Under the pieces are notes generated by a model, which saw nothing but the letters and a program-made list of their open reading frames with translations, was not told the origin of the DNA and did not search any database. A stretch of 57,617 bases of DNA from Candidatus Faeciplasma pullistercoris. GTDB taxonomy: Bacteria; Bacillota; Clostridia; Oscillospirales; Ruminococcaceae. The position numbers and the translations under genes were made by a program. The stretch lies in assembly GCA_018715525.1 (NCBI GenBank), contig DVLL01000024.1:1-57617 (forward strand), written 5' to 3'. Of the stretch, positions 37,501 to 46,536 are shown piece after piece. Position 1 is the stretch's first letter. Every line of letters begins with the position of its first letter.

Positions 37501-38166
37501 ATGAAACTGAGAAAATTACTTATCATTCTTTCCTGCGCCGCCATTCTCGCGACATTTGCAGCATGCGGCGAGACCGAGAACAATAACAACGAGAACAATA
37601 ACGACGGAAGCAATCAGGCAACCGAGTCCACCGAGTCTGACGGACAGACCGACGTAACCGAGCCTGAGGTTACCGAGCAGCCCGAGGAGGAAGAGGCTCC
37701 CGCCATCACCGACTCCAAGGAGATACTCACCACCGTTTGGGGAAGCTACGCTGAGGAGGACAAATTCTCCGTTATCGGCGGAACAGGCACCATGAACGAG
37801 CCTGACAGCCTTGACGTAACCGTCGACACCGACATGATCTCAAACAACCTCGTATTCCCCGCCGACAGCATCTCGATGATAGATGACGCCGCCTCCCTCA
37901 TGCACATGCTCAACGCCAACACCTTCACCTGCGGCGTGTTCAGAGTTACCGATTCCGCCAACATCACAGCAGTTGCCGACGCTATAAAGGAGAAGGTAAC
38001 CACTAACCAGTGGATCTGCGGAGTTCCGAATGAGATGTTCGTAGCCAATATCGGCAACTATGTTGTTTCCGCCTTCGGCAACGACGAGGTGATGGACGTG
38101 TTCAAGACCGCTCTTGAGACCTCCTATCCCGACGTAACCTTCCTTTACGAGGAAGCAATCGCTTAA
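37501..38166 (+). CDS. Secreted lipoprotein of unknown function
   Basis: 221 residues. The signal KLRKLLIILSCAAILATFAAC ends in a lipobox with Cys22. An Asn/Thr/Glu-rich linker (about 25-70) is followed by a folded domain (ITDSKEILTTVWGSYAEEDKFSVIGG...VFRVTDSANITAVADAIKEKV...EMFVANIGNYVVSAFGNDEVMDVFKTALE). The pattern of AD-AIKEK followed by a YVVSAFG strand resembles the DUF4358-type lipoproteins of Clostridia; this is a weak assignment. Shine-Dalgarno AAGGAG. It lies 24 bases before the MBOAT gene, so it is likely co-expressed with the O-acylation pair. Confidence 0.75.
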   Translation: MKLRKLLIILSCAAILATFAACGETENNNNENNNDGSNQATESTESDGQTDVTEPEVTEQPEEEEAPAITDSKEILTTVWGSYAEEDKFSVIGGTGTMNEPDSLDVTVDTDMISNNLVFPADSISMIDDAASLMHMLNANTFTCGVFRVTDSANITAVADAIKEKVTTNQWICGVPNEMFVANIGNYVVSAFGNDEVMDVFKTALETSYPDVTFLYEEAIA

Positions 38167-38190
38167 TAACCGACCGATCAACCTGAAGAT

Positions 38191-39594
38191 ATGCTGTTTT
38201 CATCTATACCGTTTTTATACTATTTTCTTCCATGCGTTTTAATAGTATATTTTATCCTTCCGAAAACACTTAAAAACGCGTGGATAATGCTCTCCGGCTT
38301 CTTCTTCTACGGCTGGGGAGAGCCGAGGTTCCTGCTTATCATGATAGCCTCGATAGCTCAGGGCTATGTCTTTGCCCTGCTTATCGAGAGATTCAGCTCG
38401 AGACCCGCGCTCAAAAAGCTCTTTTTGGCGCTTTCCTGTATCGTTGCGCTCGGGCTTTTGGGCTACTTCAAGTACGCGGACTTCTTTATCTCAAGCTTCA
38501 ACGCGGTAACCGGTCTGTCGGTATCGCTGCTTAATATAGCTTTGCCGATAGGGATAAGCTTCTTTACCTTCCAGATAGTCAGCTATGACATAGACGTCTA
38601 CCGCGGCGATGTGGCGGCTCAGAAAAATCCCATCGACCTCGCGGCGTATATCTCGATGTTCTCCCAGCTCATAGCCGGACCTATCGTAAGATATTCCGAC
38701 GTCGCGGCTCAGCTAAAAAGCAGGACTCACACCATAGAGAAGTTCTCCTCCGGCGTAAGAAGGTTCATAATAGGTCTTTCCAAGAAGATGCTCATAGCCA
38801 ATGTTTTAGGCGAGCTTGTAAGCGACTTCAAGGCTTCCGATGAGAAGTCGCTTCTTTTCTTCTGGCTTTACGCCGTTGCCTATACCCTTCACATCTATTT
38901 CGACTTTTCAGGCTACAGCGACATGGCGATAGGTCTTGGCAGGATGATGGGCTTTGAGTTTATCGAGAACTTCAACTACCCTTACATCTCAGCGAGCATA
39001 ACCGAGTTCTGGCGCAGGTGGCACATATCGCTGAGCACGTGGTTTAGAGACTACGTGTACATTCCGCTCGGCGGAAACAGGGTGGGAAAGCTCAGATGGG
39101 TGTTCAACATCTTCGTTGTATGGTTCCTGACCGGACTGTGGCACGGAGCGGCGTGGAACTTCGCGCTCTGGGGGCTTTTGTACGCGGTACTTCTGATGAA
39201 CGAAAAGCTCTGGAGCCTGAAGCTCCTCGGCAAATCGAAGGTAATCAGCCATATTTACACCCTGCTGTTTGTGATAATAGGCTTTGTGCTGTTTGACGCG
39301 TCGTCGCTCGGCGAGGCGGCGGGCAATATAGCGTCGCTGTTCGGCTTCGGCGGACACCCGCTTGTATCAACCGAGTCGGTGTACGCTCTCAGAAGCTACG
39401 CGGTTGTATTTATAATAGGTATCATAGGCGCTACGCCTCTGGCTGCTAAGCTTATGGCAAAGCTGAGGTCAAACGAAGCTGTCGGCAAGGTGATAAACGT
39501 CGCCGAGCCTTTTGTACTGGTTCTTCTTTTAGCGGTATGCACCGCGTATATGGTAGACGGAGCGTTCAATCCCTTCCTCTACTTCAGATTCTAA
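38191..39594 (+). CDS. MBOAT family O-acyltransferase (AlgI/DltB-like)
   Basis: 467 residues, polytopic. Family motifs are clear: GPIVRYSDVAAQL, YFDFSGYSDMAIGLGRMMGFE, TEFWRRWHISLSTWFRDYVYIPLGGNR with His278, and TGLWHGAAWN with the catalytic His318. AlgI-type proteins pass acyl groups across the membrane to modify extracellular polysaccharide or wall polymers. The DHHW protein 24 bases downstream is the expected partner. Start ATG at 38191 directly follows the lipoprotein gene. Confidence 0.93.
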   Translation: MLFSSIPFLYYFLPCVLIVYFILPKTLKNAWIMLSGFFFYGWGEPRFLLIMIASIAQGYVFALLIERFSSRPALKKLFLALSCIVALGLLGYFKYADFFISSFNAVTGLSVSLLNIALPIGISFFTFQIVSYDIDVYRGDVAAQKNPIDLAAYISMFSQLIAGPIVRYSDVAAQLKSRTHTIEKFSSGVRRFIIGLSKKMLIANVLGELVSDFKASDEKSLLFFWLYAVAYTLHIYFDFSGYSDMAIGLGRMMGFEFIENFNYPYISASITEFWRRWHISLSTWFRDYVYIPLGGNRVGKLRWVFNIFVVWFLTGLWHGAAWNFALWGLLYAVLLMNEKLWSLKLLGKSKVISHIYTLLFVIIGFVLFDASSLGEAAGNIASLFGFGGHPLVSTESVYALRSYAVVFIIGIIGATPLAAKLMAKLRSNEAVGKVINVAEPFVLVLLLAVCTAYMVDGAFNPFLYFRF

Positions 39595-39618
39595 ACCCAA
39601 GGAAAGGAGCACAAAGCT

Positions 39619-40770
39619 ATGGATAAGCGCGAGAATAAAGAAAAAAGCGCCGCTGCTGCGGCTTGCTCCGCGACGGACAGGCTCAGAATAGTGCTTACTA
39701 CCGTGCTGTTCTGCGGGTTTTTGCTGATATTCTTCATATGGGGGCTTGCTGAGCCTGATAAAAGCGTCTCGGCAAGCGAAAGAAGACCCTTGGAGCAGTT
39801 CCCCGAGCTGAGCCTCGACACGGTGATGTCGGGAAGCTTTATGAGCGATTTCGAGGATTACTCGGTCGATCAGTTTCCGATAAGGGACAGCTTCAGGACG
39901 CTCAAGGCGGTCACCGGCTACTATGTACTCAATCAGATGGACAATAACGGCGTCTACCTCGTCGATGGTCAGGCGTCAAAGCTTGAGTACCCGATAAACG
40001 ACGAGTCGCTTGATTATTTTGCCAAGAGGCTGCAATACATCTATGACACCTATCTGAGCGGCAAGGGCACAAGCAACTACCTTTGCATCATTCCGGACAA
40101 GAACGAGTTCATAGCCGCCGAAAACGGCTATCCGGTGATAGATTTTGACGAGTTCGAGTCAAAGGTGCTTGCAGGCAGCGATTATCTTGAGTATATAGAT
40201 ATCCACGACCTGCTGTCGGCAGACGATTACTACGGCACAGACATCCACTGGCGTCAGGAGAACCTTGCCGACGTCGCGGCTGCGATAGCGGCGGGAATGG
40301 GCGCGCCGTATAACGGAGAGTTTGAGACTGTCACCGTGGATGTACCCTTCTATGGGGTCTACTACGGACAATCCGCGCTTCCCTTGAAGGCGGATGAGCT
40401 CAAGTATCTCACAAGCGATATCATAGAATCGGCAACGGTATACGACTATGAGACAAACTCGGAGATACCGGTATACAGCATGGAGAACGCCAACGGCAGA
40501 GACCCATATGAGATGTTCCTCGGCGGCTCAAAGTCGCTTTTGGTGATAGAGAACCCTGACGCGCTTTCCGACAAGGAGCTTGTTATATTCAGAGACTCAT
40601 TCGGAAGCAGCCTTACGCCCCTGCTGATAGAGAGCTACTCAAAGATCACCGTGGTGGACATAAGGTACATGATGAGCAACATTCTCGGCAACTTCATCGA
40701 GTTTGACGATCAGGACGTGCTGTTCATGTACAGCATGCCGGTAATAAACAACAGCAACACAATGAAATAG
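39619..40770 (+). CDS. DHHW family protein (AlgJ/AlgX/DltD-like)
   Basis: 383 residues. One membrane anchor (residues 24-43) precedes an extracellular SGNH-hydrolase-like domain. The name motif reads YYGTDIHW (Asp208, His210), a variant of DHHW, and the nucleophile region reads FRDSFGSS (Ser327). Together with the MBOAT protein it would complete O-acetylation of an extracellular glycan: MBOAT brings the acyl group out, this protein transfers it (inference from the alginate and Dlt systems). Shine-Dalgarno AAGGAAAGGAG. Confidence 0.9.
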   Translation: MDKRENKEKSAAAAACSATDRLRIVLTTVLFCGFLLIFFIWGLAEPDKSVSASERRPLEQFPELSLDTVMSGSFMSDFEDYSVDQFPIRDSFRTLKAVTGYYVLNQMDNNGVYLVDGQASKLEYPINDESLDYFAKRLQYIYDTYLSGKGTSNYLCIIPDKNEFIAAENGYPVIDFDEFESKVLAGSDYLEYIDIHDLLSADDYYGTDIHWRQENLADVAAAIAAGMGAPYNGEFETVTVDVPFYGVYYGQSALPLKADELKYLTSDIIESATVYDYETNSEIPVYSMENANGRDPYEMFLGGSKSLLVIENPDALSDKELVIFRDSFGSSLTPLLIESYSKITVVDIRYMMSNILGNFIEFDDQDVLFMYSMPVINNSNTMK

Positions 40771-40785
40771 CCCGCGATGCTTTTA

Positions 40786-40825
40786 TCCCCGCACCCGGTC
40801 AAGCGCCGGACGCGGGGACTTTTTA
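40786..40825 (+). terminator. Terminator of the lipoprotein-MBOAT-DHHW unit
   Basis: The arms TCCCCGC and GCGGGGA with inner pairs are followed by ACTTTTTATG. Confidence 0.8.
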
Positions 40826-40863
40826 TGTTATGCGATTTTTTCAAAAGCCTCGTCCGGAGCGGT

Positions 40864-40899
40864 CAAAAAAACGGTCCCGAAAGACTCCTTCGGGACCGT
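40864..40899 (-). terminator. Terminator of proS
   Basis: A perfect 11-bp stem (40871-40881 with 40889-40899) is followed on the minus strand by seven T. Confidence 0.9.
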
Positions 40900-40985
40900 A
40901 TCTCGTTATTAAGCTTATTGCCGCTTTCGAGCAATAACGGGCTTGCTAAACGGCTTTGGGGGCTTGGGGAATGCTGAATCAGCGA

Positions 40986-42437
40986 TCAGTACGCCTTGCC
41001 CCATATGACCATGCACTTGGCGGGCTTGCCGCAGCAAACGCACTTGTCGTCGAGCTGCTCCTGCTCGAACGGGATGCAGCGAGAGCCCACGCCGGTAAGC
41101 TCCTTTACCTTGTCCTCGCACGCCTCGTCTCCGCACCACATAGCCTTGACAAAGCCGTCGCCGTTATTTTCAAGCATGGACTTTATCTCATCAATAGATG
41201 TGCAGCTGTAGGTTCTGGAGTTTAAGTTGTCAAGAGCCTTCTGATACATTCCGTCATGCACCGCCTGCAAGCGCTCCTTTACTACATCGGTGAGCTTGTC
41301 AAGGGGCACAAAGGTCTTATTTCTGTTGTGACGCTCAACCGCCACGCACTGGTTCTGCTCGATGTCCTTAGGACCTATCTCGATTCTGAGCGGCACGCCC
41401 CTCATTTCATACTCCGCGAACTTCCAGCCGGGAGAGTTTTCACTGTCGTCAAGCTTTACTCTTATGCCCGCCGCCTTGAGGGTGTTGTAAAGCTCGTTTG
41501 CCTTTTCGAGCACGCCTTCCTTGTGCTGTGCTATCGGAACAACGACAACCTGCACCGGTGCAACCGCAGGAGGCAGAACAAGTCCGTTGTCGTCGCCGTG
41601 AGCCATTATTATCGCGCCTATGAGCCTTGTGGACACGCCCCATGAGGTCTGGTGAGGAACGCTCACGGTGTTGCTGCGGTCGGTGAAGGTTATGCCGAAC
41701 GCCTTGGCGAAGCCGTCGCCGAAGTAGTGAGAGGTTCCCGCCTGCAAAGCCTTTCCGTCATGCATCATAGCCTCTATCGCGTACGTCGAAACCGCGCCCG
41801 CAAACTTGTCGCTGTCAGTCTTTTTGCCCCTGATTACCGGCATGGCAAGAGCCTGCTCGCAGAAGTCGGCGTAGACGCCGAGCATCCTCTCCGTCTCGGC
41901 TATAGCCTCCTCGGCGGTCTCGTGAATGGTGTGACCCTCCTGCCACAGGAACTCTCTTGATCTGAGGAAGGGTCTTGTGGTCTTTTCCCACCTTACTACC
42001 GATACCCACTGGTTGTAGAGCTTTGGCAGGTCTCTGTAGGAATGTACGATGTTTGCGTAGTGCTCGCAGAAAAGCGTCTCGGAAGTAGGTCTTACGCAAA
42101 GGCGCTCCTCAAGCTTTTCCTTTCCGCCGTAGGTGACCCACGCGACCTCGGGAGCAAAGCCCTCGACATGCTCCTTTTCCTTGTTGAGAAGGCTTTCCGG
42201 AATGAACATAGGCATGCAGACGTTTTCGTGTCCGAGCTCCTTGAAGCGTGTGTCAAGGATTCTCTGCATATTTTCCCATATCGCGTAGCCGTAGGGGCGG
42301 ATAACCATGCAGCCCTTTACGCTTGTGTACTCGATAAGCTCCGCTTTCTTGACTATGTCGGTGTACCACTGTGCAAAATCCTCGCTCATCGGTGTTATGG
42401 ATGACACGAGCTTTTCGTTTTTATCGTTTTTAGACAT
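40986..42437 (-). CDS. proS: Prolyl-tRNA synthetase, archaeal/eukaryotic-like short form
   Basis: 483 residues, class II synthetase without the editing insertion of the long bacterial form. Visible motifs are the start [41 protein letters not shown] and motif 2 [22 protein letters not shown]. The C-terminal zinc-binding domain has Cys pairs (CGDEAC ... [10 protein letters not shown]) and the terminal Tyr (GKAY). It charges tRNA-Pro. It lies 42 bases downstream of a small membrane protein gene. Confidence 0.96.
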   Translation of the reverse strand: MSKNDKNEKLVSSITPMSEDFAQWYTDIVKKAELIEYTSVKGCMVIRPYGYAIWENMQRILDTRFKELGHENVCMPMFIPESLLNKEKEHVEGFAPEVAWVTYGGKEKLEERLCVRPTSETLFCEHYANIVHSYRDLPKLYNQWVSVVRWEKTTRPFLRSREFLWQEGHTIHETAEEAIAETERMLGVYADFCEQALAMPVIRGKKTDSDKFAGAVSTYAIEAMMHDGKALQAGTSHYFGDGFAKAFGITFTDRSNTVSVPHQTSWGVSTRLIGAIIMAHGDDNGLVLPPAVAPVQVVVVPIAQHKEGVLEKANELYNTLKAAGIRVKLDDSENSPGWKFAEYEMRGVPLRIEIGPKDIEQNQCVAVERHNRNKTFVPLDKLTDVVKERLQAVHDGMYQKALDNLNSRTYSCTSIDEIKSMLENNGDGFVKAMWCGDEACEDKVKELTGVGSRCIPFEQEQLDDKCVCCGKPAKCMVIWGKAY

Positions 42438-42479
42438 TATATTATCTCCTGTTCTATATCTCTCTCGTTATATTTCGCT

Positions 42480-42746
42480 TTAATCGCGGCTCGGGTCTGA
42501 GCTTTCGCCGCTGTCGCGGGAAGCTGTTTCCGAATTGTCGTCGCCGCCGTCTGATTTGGAATTACCGTCCTCCACCCTTTCGGGAGAGATCGCGCTTTCA
42601 TAGGGCGATTTGTTTTTTGCGCGAAGCTTGTCTATATACGCGGCGAGCTTCGGCGTGAGAACCGCTATCACGAATATTCCTGCGAATATAAGCAGAACCT
42701 CGAACAGAAACCATATTGTCTGTCCTACGGTAAGAGCAAGCAGCAT
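42480..42746 (-). CDS. Small membrane protein with acidic Ser-rich tail
   Basis: 88 residues. One or two hydrophobic segments (LLALTVGQTIWFLFEVLLIFAGIFVIAVLTPKLAAYI) precede a basic stretch (DKLRAKNK) and a polar, acidic tail (VEDGNSKSDGGDDNSETASRDSGESSDPSRD). No family was recognised. It is upstream of proS on the same strand and may share the transcript. Confidence 0.65.
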   Translation of the reverse strand: MLLALTVGQTIWFLFEVLLIFAGIFVIAVLTPKLAAYIDKLRAKNKSPYESAISPERVEDGNSKSDGGDDNSETASRDSGESSDPSRD

Positions 42747-43399
42747 GATTTTACGCCTCCCTTTTCACAGTTACCTTAAAATATATCACAAATTTTTCGC
42801 TTTGACAAGTAGGACGGCGCGATAATTGAGGCAAATATGCTTTATTGAGCCGTGCCGGCGTATTTTTCCGGGCTGTAAGGCTGTCAGGGAAAACGTGCTT
42901 TTTGATTTCTGCCTGCCGGCGGCGTCTCCAAAGTTTTTTACTCAGATGCAAAAGGACCGCCGGGCGGCAGATAATGCCGCCCGACGGTCATAGAGGGGAA
43001 ATTTAAAACATGGGAATCAGCTTGTTTATGTCGGCGTCCGGCAAAAGCCTTCAGCCTTGTCCCCCGGAAAAAAAGGGGGGTGTTCCGAAGACCAAAGCCT
43101 TATGCCTTGGTCTTCGGAATTAGAAAGGGAAAAATATGAAAAAGATTAAGAAGATGGTGGATAGGGCGCTTTGTGCAGGGGCGGCCCCGAAGCCCCGGGT
43201 ATCAGTATTGACTTTGGGCAAAGGCTTTTTGGCGTCCGAATACCCACGGCGTGTGACGCCTGTAAGCAAGGCGTCTTTACGCCTCGGCGTCTTTACGTCT
43301 TGGCGGCTCAGCGCCGCCTTCACCAAAGAATACAATTTATGTTAAGCGCATATTGCGCCGACACCCGAAAATTTCCGAAAAATTTATATTTTTCGATTA
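42747..43399. other. Palindrome-rich intergenic region
   Basis: No convincing gene. Contents: a 15-bp hairpin with one mismatch at 42955-42989 (CTTTTGC follows on the minus strand, so it might terminate htrA transcripts); a perfect 13-bp inverted repeat at 43083-43119; a direct repeat GGCGTCTTTACG at 43270-43281 and 43286-43297; and a small hairpin at about 43302-43318. A short frame at 43136-43345 has a ribosome site but looks spurious. Confidence 0.6.
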
Positions 43400-44917
43400 T
43401 TACTCAGAGCTGTCGGTGACCTCGGTCATCACGACGTCAACGTCCATGCTCTCGCCGTCGCGGTATATCGTCAGGGTGATGGTATCACCGGCGGAGAAGC
43501 GGTTCTTTATCTCGTTGAGATCATCCATGGTGGTGACGGTTTCGCCGTCCGCGCCGATGATTATGTCTCCCGCCTTGATGCCGGCGAGCTCAGCTCCGGA
43601 ATCAGGAGTGATGAACCTTACATACACGCCCTCGGGGATCCTGTAGAACATCGACATGATGGAGGTTATATCCTCGCCTGAGATGCCTATCATCGGTCTG
43701 CCGGTGACATAGCCGTACTGCATGAGATCGTTTATGATCGGGATGGCGTTGTCAATCGGGATAGCAAAGCCGAGGTTCTCGCCGTAGATGGAGGCTACCT
43801 TCGCCGAGGTAATGCCTATTACCTGTCCGTAGGCGTTGATAAGCGGTCCGCCCGAGTTGCCGTTGGTTATCGAAGCGGTGGTCTGGATGAGCGTCATCTT
43901 TTTCTCGCCGATGGTGATGCTTCTGTTAAGACCCGAGATTATTCCGCTTGACATCGAGCCGTAAAGCTCAAAGCCGAGAGGGTTGCCTATTACTACGGTG
44001 AGCTCGCCTATCCTGATGTTGGAGGAGCTTCCGAACTCACAGGGAGTAAGCCCGGTTTCATCTATCTTGAGCACCGCGATATCCGTCTGAGCGTCCGAGC
44101 CGACGATCTCCGCGGAATACTCGTTCATTTCGCTGTCAACTATCATGACGCTGACGGCGTCCTCGACCACATGGGCGTTGGTAATAATGTAGCCGTCCTC
44201 GCTGATGATGATTCCGGTTCCGGTAGCGGAGCCGTTCCTAAGGGTGCAGGAAACGCCTACTACTGAAGGAGCTACCTTGTCGTAGATGTCGGGAAGAGGC
44301 ATCGCGTCCTCGGGAGCTGCAAGCTGCTCAAGCGTCGGGAAATCCTTGTTGACGGTCGAGGACTGCTGTGCGGTCTTGTCCTCCGACTCTGTGTTCGAGT
44401 CGTCCTCGTTCTTTTCAAGGTCGGTAAGACCCTGACCCGGGGTGACTATCATGTTGTCGTCGCCGTCCGATTCGGACACGTTGGGGTCGCTTGCCGGAAG
44501 TCCTCCGGTTGTCACAAATTCGTATATCGAAATAGAAGTTACCGATACTACGAAGACCGCCAGGAGCGCCGCTATGACAGCGAGAGCGGTTTTTCCGCCG
44601 TTTCTGCGCTTGCGCGGGGTCTGGTCGTAGTTGTTGTATATATACTCGCTCTGCCCCGGCGTGTTCTGATACTGCTGCTGGCGGCTGTAATTGTACTGGG
44701 TGTAGCCGTTGTTGGCGTAGCTGCTATTGACGGACTGACCGGGCTGGACATCGCCTCCGGCTGACGTGTAGCTCGGAGCGGCGGTCTGAGCCGCCGTGCT
44801 CTGAGGAGCCGCGTTCCAAGCCGCCGGTTGATTGCTCTGGCTGCTGGCGCCGTCGTTATGGATGTCATCGTTTCTGACGTTTTCATTGTCGCTGATATTA
44901 CTGTTGTTTATATCCAT
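43400..44917 (-). CDS. HtrA/DegP-like trypsin-type serine protease with PDZ domain
   Basis: 505 residues. A Gln/Asn-rich cytoplasmic N-terminus (about 1-105) is followed by a basic patch and one membrane segment (TALAVIAALLAVFVVSVTSISIYEF). The protease domain has the triad His in IITNAHVVEDA, Asp in TDIAVLKID and Ser in TNGNSGGPL, all intact. One PDZ domain follows (GVYVRFITPDSGAELAGIKAGDIIIGADGETV). It degrades or refolds misfolded exported proteins outside the cell. Shine-Dalgarno GGAGGCAGC. It is divergent from the second MBOAT-like gene. Confidence 0.94.
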   Translation of the reverse strand: MDINNSNISDNENVRNDDIHNDGASSQSNQPAAWNAAPQSTAAQTAAPSYTSAGGDVQPGQSVNSSYANNGYTQYNYSRQQQYQNTPGQSEYIYNNYDQTPRKRRNGGKTALAVIAALLAVFVVSVTSISIYEFVTTGGLPASDPNVSESDGDDNMIVTPGQGLTDLEKNEDDSNTESEDKTAQQSSTVNKDFPTLEQLAAPEDAMPLPDIYDKVAPSVVGVSCTLRNGSATGTGIIISEDGYIITNAHVVEDAVSVMIVDSEMNEYSAEIVGSDAQTDIAVLKIDETGLTPCEFGSSSNIRIGELTVVIGNPLGFELYGSMSSGIISGLNRSITIGEKKMTLIQTTASITNGNSGGPLINAYGQVIGITSAKVASIYGENLGFAIPIDNAIPIINDLMQYGYVTGRPMIGISGEDITSIMSMFYRIPEGVYVRFITPDSGAELAGIKAGDIIIGADGETVTTMDDLNEIKNRFSAGDTITLTIYRDGESMDVDVVMTEVTDSSE

Positions 44918-45143
44918 CTTAGTGCTGCCTCCGTTTATGAGGATTGTTTGGTAATTATTCCTTTATCGGTCAGAATCTCAAAAGGTCTTTTAAGCTCCGC
45001 CTTGCCCGCTGCTTGGACCCGTGTCAAGCTCCGTTTCGCTTACTGTGATTCTTATTATACCGGCATTTGTGTAAAATATATGAAAGGAAAAGGAACATTT
45101 AAGGATTTGATAACGAAAACGCGGTGTGAAGCGGGCATAGCTC
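44918..45143. other. Divergent regulatory region of htrA and the MBOAT-like gene
   Basis: On the minus strand a TATAAT at 45054-45059 could be the htrA -10, but no good -35 was found. A small dyad (GCTTG with CAAGC) lies at 45011-45029. No CtsR- or CssR-type operator was recognised with confidence. Confidence 0.35.
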
Positions 45144-45172
45144 TTGATAACTCTTTTTGAGTGTGATATGAT
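45144..45172 (+). promoter_or_regulatory. Sigma-A promoter of the MBOAT-like/SH3/radical SAM unit
   Basis: TTGATA (45144-45149), 17 bases and TATGAT (45167-45172) with extended TGA. Confidence 0.7.
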
Positions 45173-45224
45173 TAGCCTATCCTTTGTATTGTATATACCG
45201 CATGGAACGGAAAGGAAGGCTGTA

Positions 45225-46520
45225 ATGACATATACCGATCTGCTTTTTGTGTTCGGCTTGCTGCCGGCGTATATTATAATTGTGTTTGTCTGCCGTGAGA
45301 ACTGGGAAAAAAACGTGGCGTCTTTGGCTTTTTCGCTTGTATTTATCCTCTGGGCGCGTCCTGCTTATTATGCTCTTGTAGTTATCGACCTATTCGTGAT
45401 ATACGCGGCGGGCAGGTTCAAGCGTGCCGGCCGGTACAAGGCGGCGAGGGCTGCCGCTCTCGGATTTACGGGACTCACCCTGCTTCCGATGCTCTTGAGC
45501 CCCGGCGAGGGAGTAGGACAGGCTGTGGCGTCGCTCGGATTCGGGGTGTTCTGGCTTCGCTCGCTCATTTATCTTCGGGACAAGGAGTCAGAGACCAACT
45601 TTCTTAACCTTGCGGTATACCTTATATCCCTTGAGTTTATGACCGTGGCTCCGCTGATGACCTATTCCGAGATGAAAGAGCAGATATGCAAAAGGAAAGT
45701 CAGCCTTGCCATGCTTGCCGCCGGCTTCGAAAGATTTGCCTGCGGTCTTTTCGCCGTCACCGTGCTGGGCTATCCTCTTGAGAGGCTTCGCGCGGCGGCG
45801 ATGCTGTCCGGCTCGGTGCCGTATTTAAACGCGATTGTAGGCCTCGCGGCGACCGCCGTGCTCATATATACGGCTCTCTTCGGCTTTTTGTCCATGTCCG
45901 AGGGTCTTTGCCTCATAGGCGGCTTCAGAGTGCCTCTTAGGGACGCCGGCTTCCTGCCCAAATCCCTGATAATCGACCATGTAAGGTACTCGTATCCCCC
46001 GCTCTGGGATAGCCTTCGTGGGATTTTTGACGACGCGGGAGCGGCTGCTCTGCCGATAGCGGGAGCGGTTTTCTGCCTGCTCACCGGCGCGGGGATAGGC
46101 TTCGGAGCGGCTGGGCTCGCGTTCGCGGGCGTCATCGGCGCGGCTTTGGTGATGCAGATGATGTTTGAGACAAGGCGCACCGCTGCGGCGGGAGTGTTCA
46201 GCGCGCTGATGTGGCTCGCGGCGGTCATCGCCGCCACCGGAGGAAGCGTTTTTGGGATAGCGGACTGGTTTGCCGCCTTTGTCCCCGGCAAATACGAGTT
46301 TGACATAGGCTTCGAGCTGTATAACGAGCTTGGCAGGAGCCTTGTGTGGGGCTTGCTCGCCGTAGTTTATGTGTCTCCTTTGCGCATGGCGGCAGGCCGC
46401 AGGCTTAGAGAGGCCATGGGCGAAAGCGAGACGGCGTACGGAGCTGTTAGGCTTGCCGGAGTCGTCATAAGCGTGGCGGCGCTCGCGCTGTCCGCGGTAG
46501 CGATGGTAAGCGCGGTTTGA
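45225..46520 (+). CDS. Degenerate MBOAT-like membrane protein lacking the catalytic histidines
   Basis: 431 residues from the ATG at 45225 (AAAGGAAGG upstream). Polytopic. Co-linear resemblance to the MBOAT protein at 38191 is visible: LAVYLISLEFMTVAPLMTYSEMKEQI versus LAAYISMFSQLIAGPIVRYSDVAAQL; then GFERFACGLFAVTVLGYPLERL versus GVRRFIIGLSKKMLIANVLGEL; then IYTALFGFLSMSEGLCLIGGF versus IYFDFSGYSDMAIGLGRMMGF. The FWRRWHIS and GLWHGAAWN blocks, with both His, are absent. An active acyltransferase is therefore unlikely. Its partner gene lies 16 bases downstream. Confidence 0.7.
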   Translation: MTYTDLLFVFGLLPAYIIIVFVCRENWEKNVASLAFSLVFILWARPAYYALVVIDLFVIYAAGRFKRAGRYKAARAAALGFTGLTLLPMLLSPGEGVGQAVASLGFGVFWLRSLIYLRDKESETNFLNLAVYLISLEFMTVAPLMTYSEMKEQICKRKVSLAMLAAGFERFACGLFAVTVLGYPLERLRAAAMLSGSVPYLNAIVGLAATAVLIYTALFGFLSMSEGLCLIGGFRVPLRDAGFLPKSLIIDHVRYSYPPLWDSLRGIFDDAGAAALPIAGAVFCLLTGAGIGFGAAGLAFAGVIGAALVMQMMFETRRTAAAGVFSALMWLAAVIAATGGSVFGIADWFAAFVPGKYEFDIGFELYNELGRSLVWGLLAVVYVSPLRMAAGRRLREAMGESETAYGAVRLAGVVISVAALALSAVAMVSAV

Positions 46521-46536
46521 CGGGAGGGCAGATAAT

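Noticed and set aside
43136-43345. 69-codon frame starting MKKIKKMVDRALCAG
   Set aside because: It has a fair ribosome site, but the rest is read through repeats and hairpins with no domain; it stays possible but unsupported.
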